Shown here: positions 14,207 to 14,269 of the stretch, one piece after another
Layout of the letters: each line of letters opens with the position of its first letter
How positions within the stretch are numbered: position 1 is the stretch's first letter
From: an uncultured Paracoccaceae bacterium
GTDB taxonomy: Bacteria; Pseudomonadota; Alphaproteobacteria; Rhodobacterales; Rhodobacteraceae
Length of the DNA stretch: 14,269 nucleotides
Reading direction: 5' to 3'
NCBI GenBank assembly: GCA_937916485.1
Contig: CALFSV010000274.1
Span: 1-14,269 of the forward strand
Translations under genes and position numbers: made by a program
The notes under the pieces: generated by a model
Told to the model about the DNA's origin: nothing
What the model saw: only the letters and a program-made list of their open reading frames with translations
Databases searched by the model: none

Positions 14207-14269
14207 ACACCCGTAAAAGGCACATCAAGTCAATCATCATGCGGCACAGAAATTGAACCACTCCGTGAG

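Overview
The window looks like part of an alphaproteobacterial chromosome of roughly balanced G+C. That is inferred from the gene families (CUT1 sugar importer, GntR/UTRA and ROK regulators, glyoxalase I with an ELTHNWD motif) and from codon use; no rRNA, tRNA or marker gene fixes the taxon. A marine, SAR116-like or Rhodobacter-related lineage is only a guess.

Positions 1-11397 form one divergently arranged uptake and catabolism locus. Leftward from about 5407 run: a GntR/UTRA regulator; an 818-residue two-domain protein (N-terminal PIG-L/LmbE deacetylase, C-terminal glutamine-amidotransferase-like domain); a DMT/EamA transporter; glucosamine-6-phosphate deaminase (NagB); a glyoxalase I; and the first 29 codons of another gene, perhaps a luciferase-like oxidoreductase, cut by the window edge. 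Rightward from 5602 run: a secreted sugar-binding protein, two MalF/MalG-type permeases, an argininosuccinate-lyase-superfamily enzyme and a MalK/UgpC-type ATPase. The lyase sits between permease and ATPase with 2-4 bp gaps, so it belongs to the importer operon. The 194-bp divergent intergenic region carries a good rightward promoter and a pair of direct repeats.

Together the genes suggest import of an N-acetylated amino-sugar conjugate, cleavage by the lyase, removal of an acyl group by the PIG-L domain, and entry into glycolysis through NagB. A bond to a succinyl, aspartyl or malyl group is the obvious candidate for the lyase because its superfamily releases fumarate. The substrate is unknown, and no sugar kinase that would make the NagB substrate is visible here.

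Positions 11398-12871 hold no convincing intact gene. They contain decayed coding remnants: a minus-strand frame with an internal TAG, a plus-strand frame with a frameshift, a roughly 195-codon minus-strand frame with two internal stops (one in a tryptophan-rich motif), and a short piece of a sugar ABC ATPase (signature motif and damaged Walker B) that starts on the stop codon of the next gene.

Positions 12872-14083 encode a ROK-family transcriptional regulator on the minus strand. Its upstream region (14084-14269) has two near-identical 22-bp elements that could be its operators. The ABC ATPase fragment suggests this regulator once belonged to a separate sugar-transport locus.
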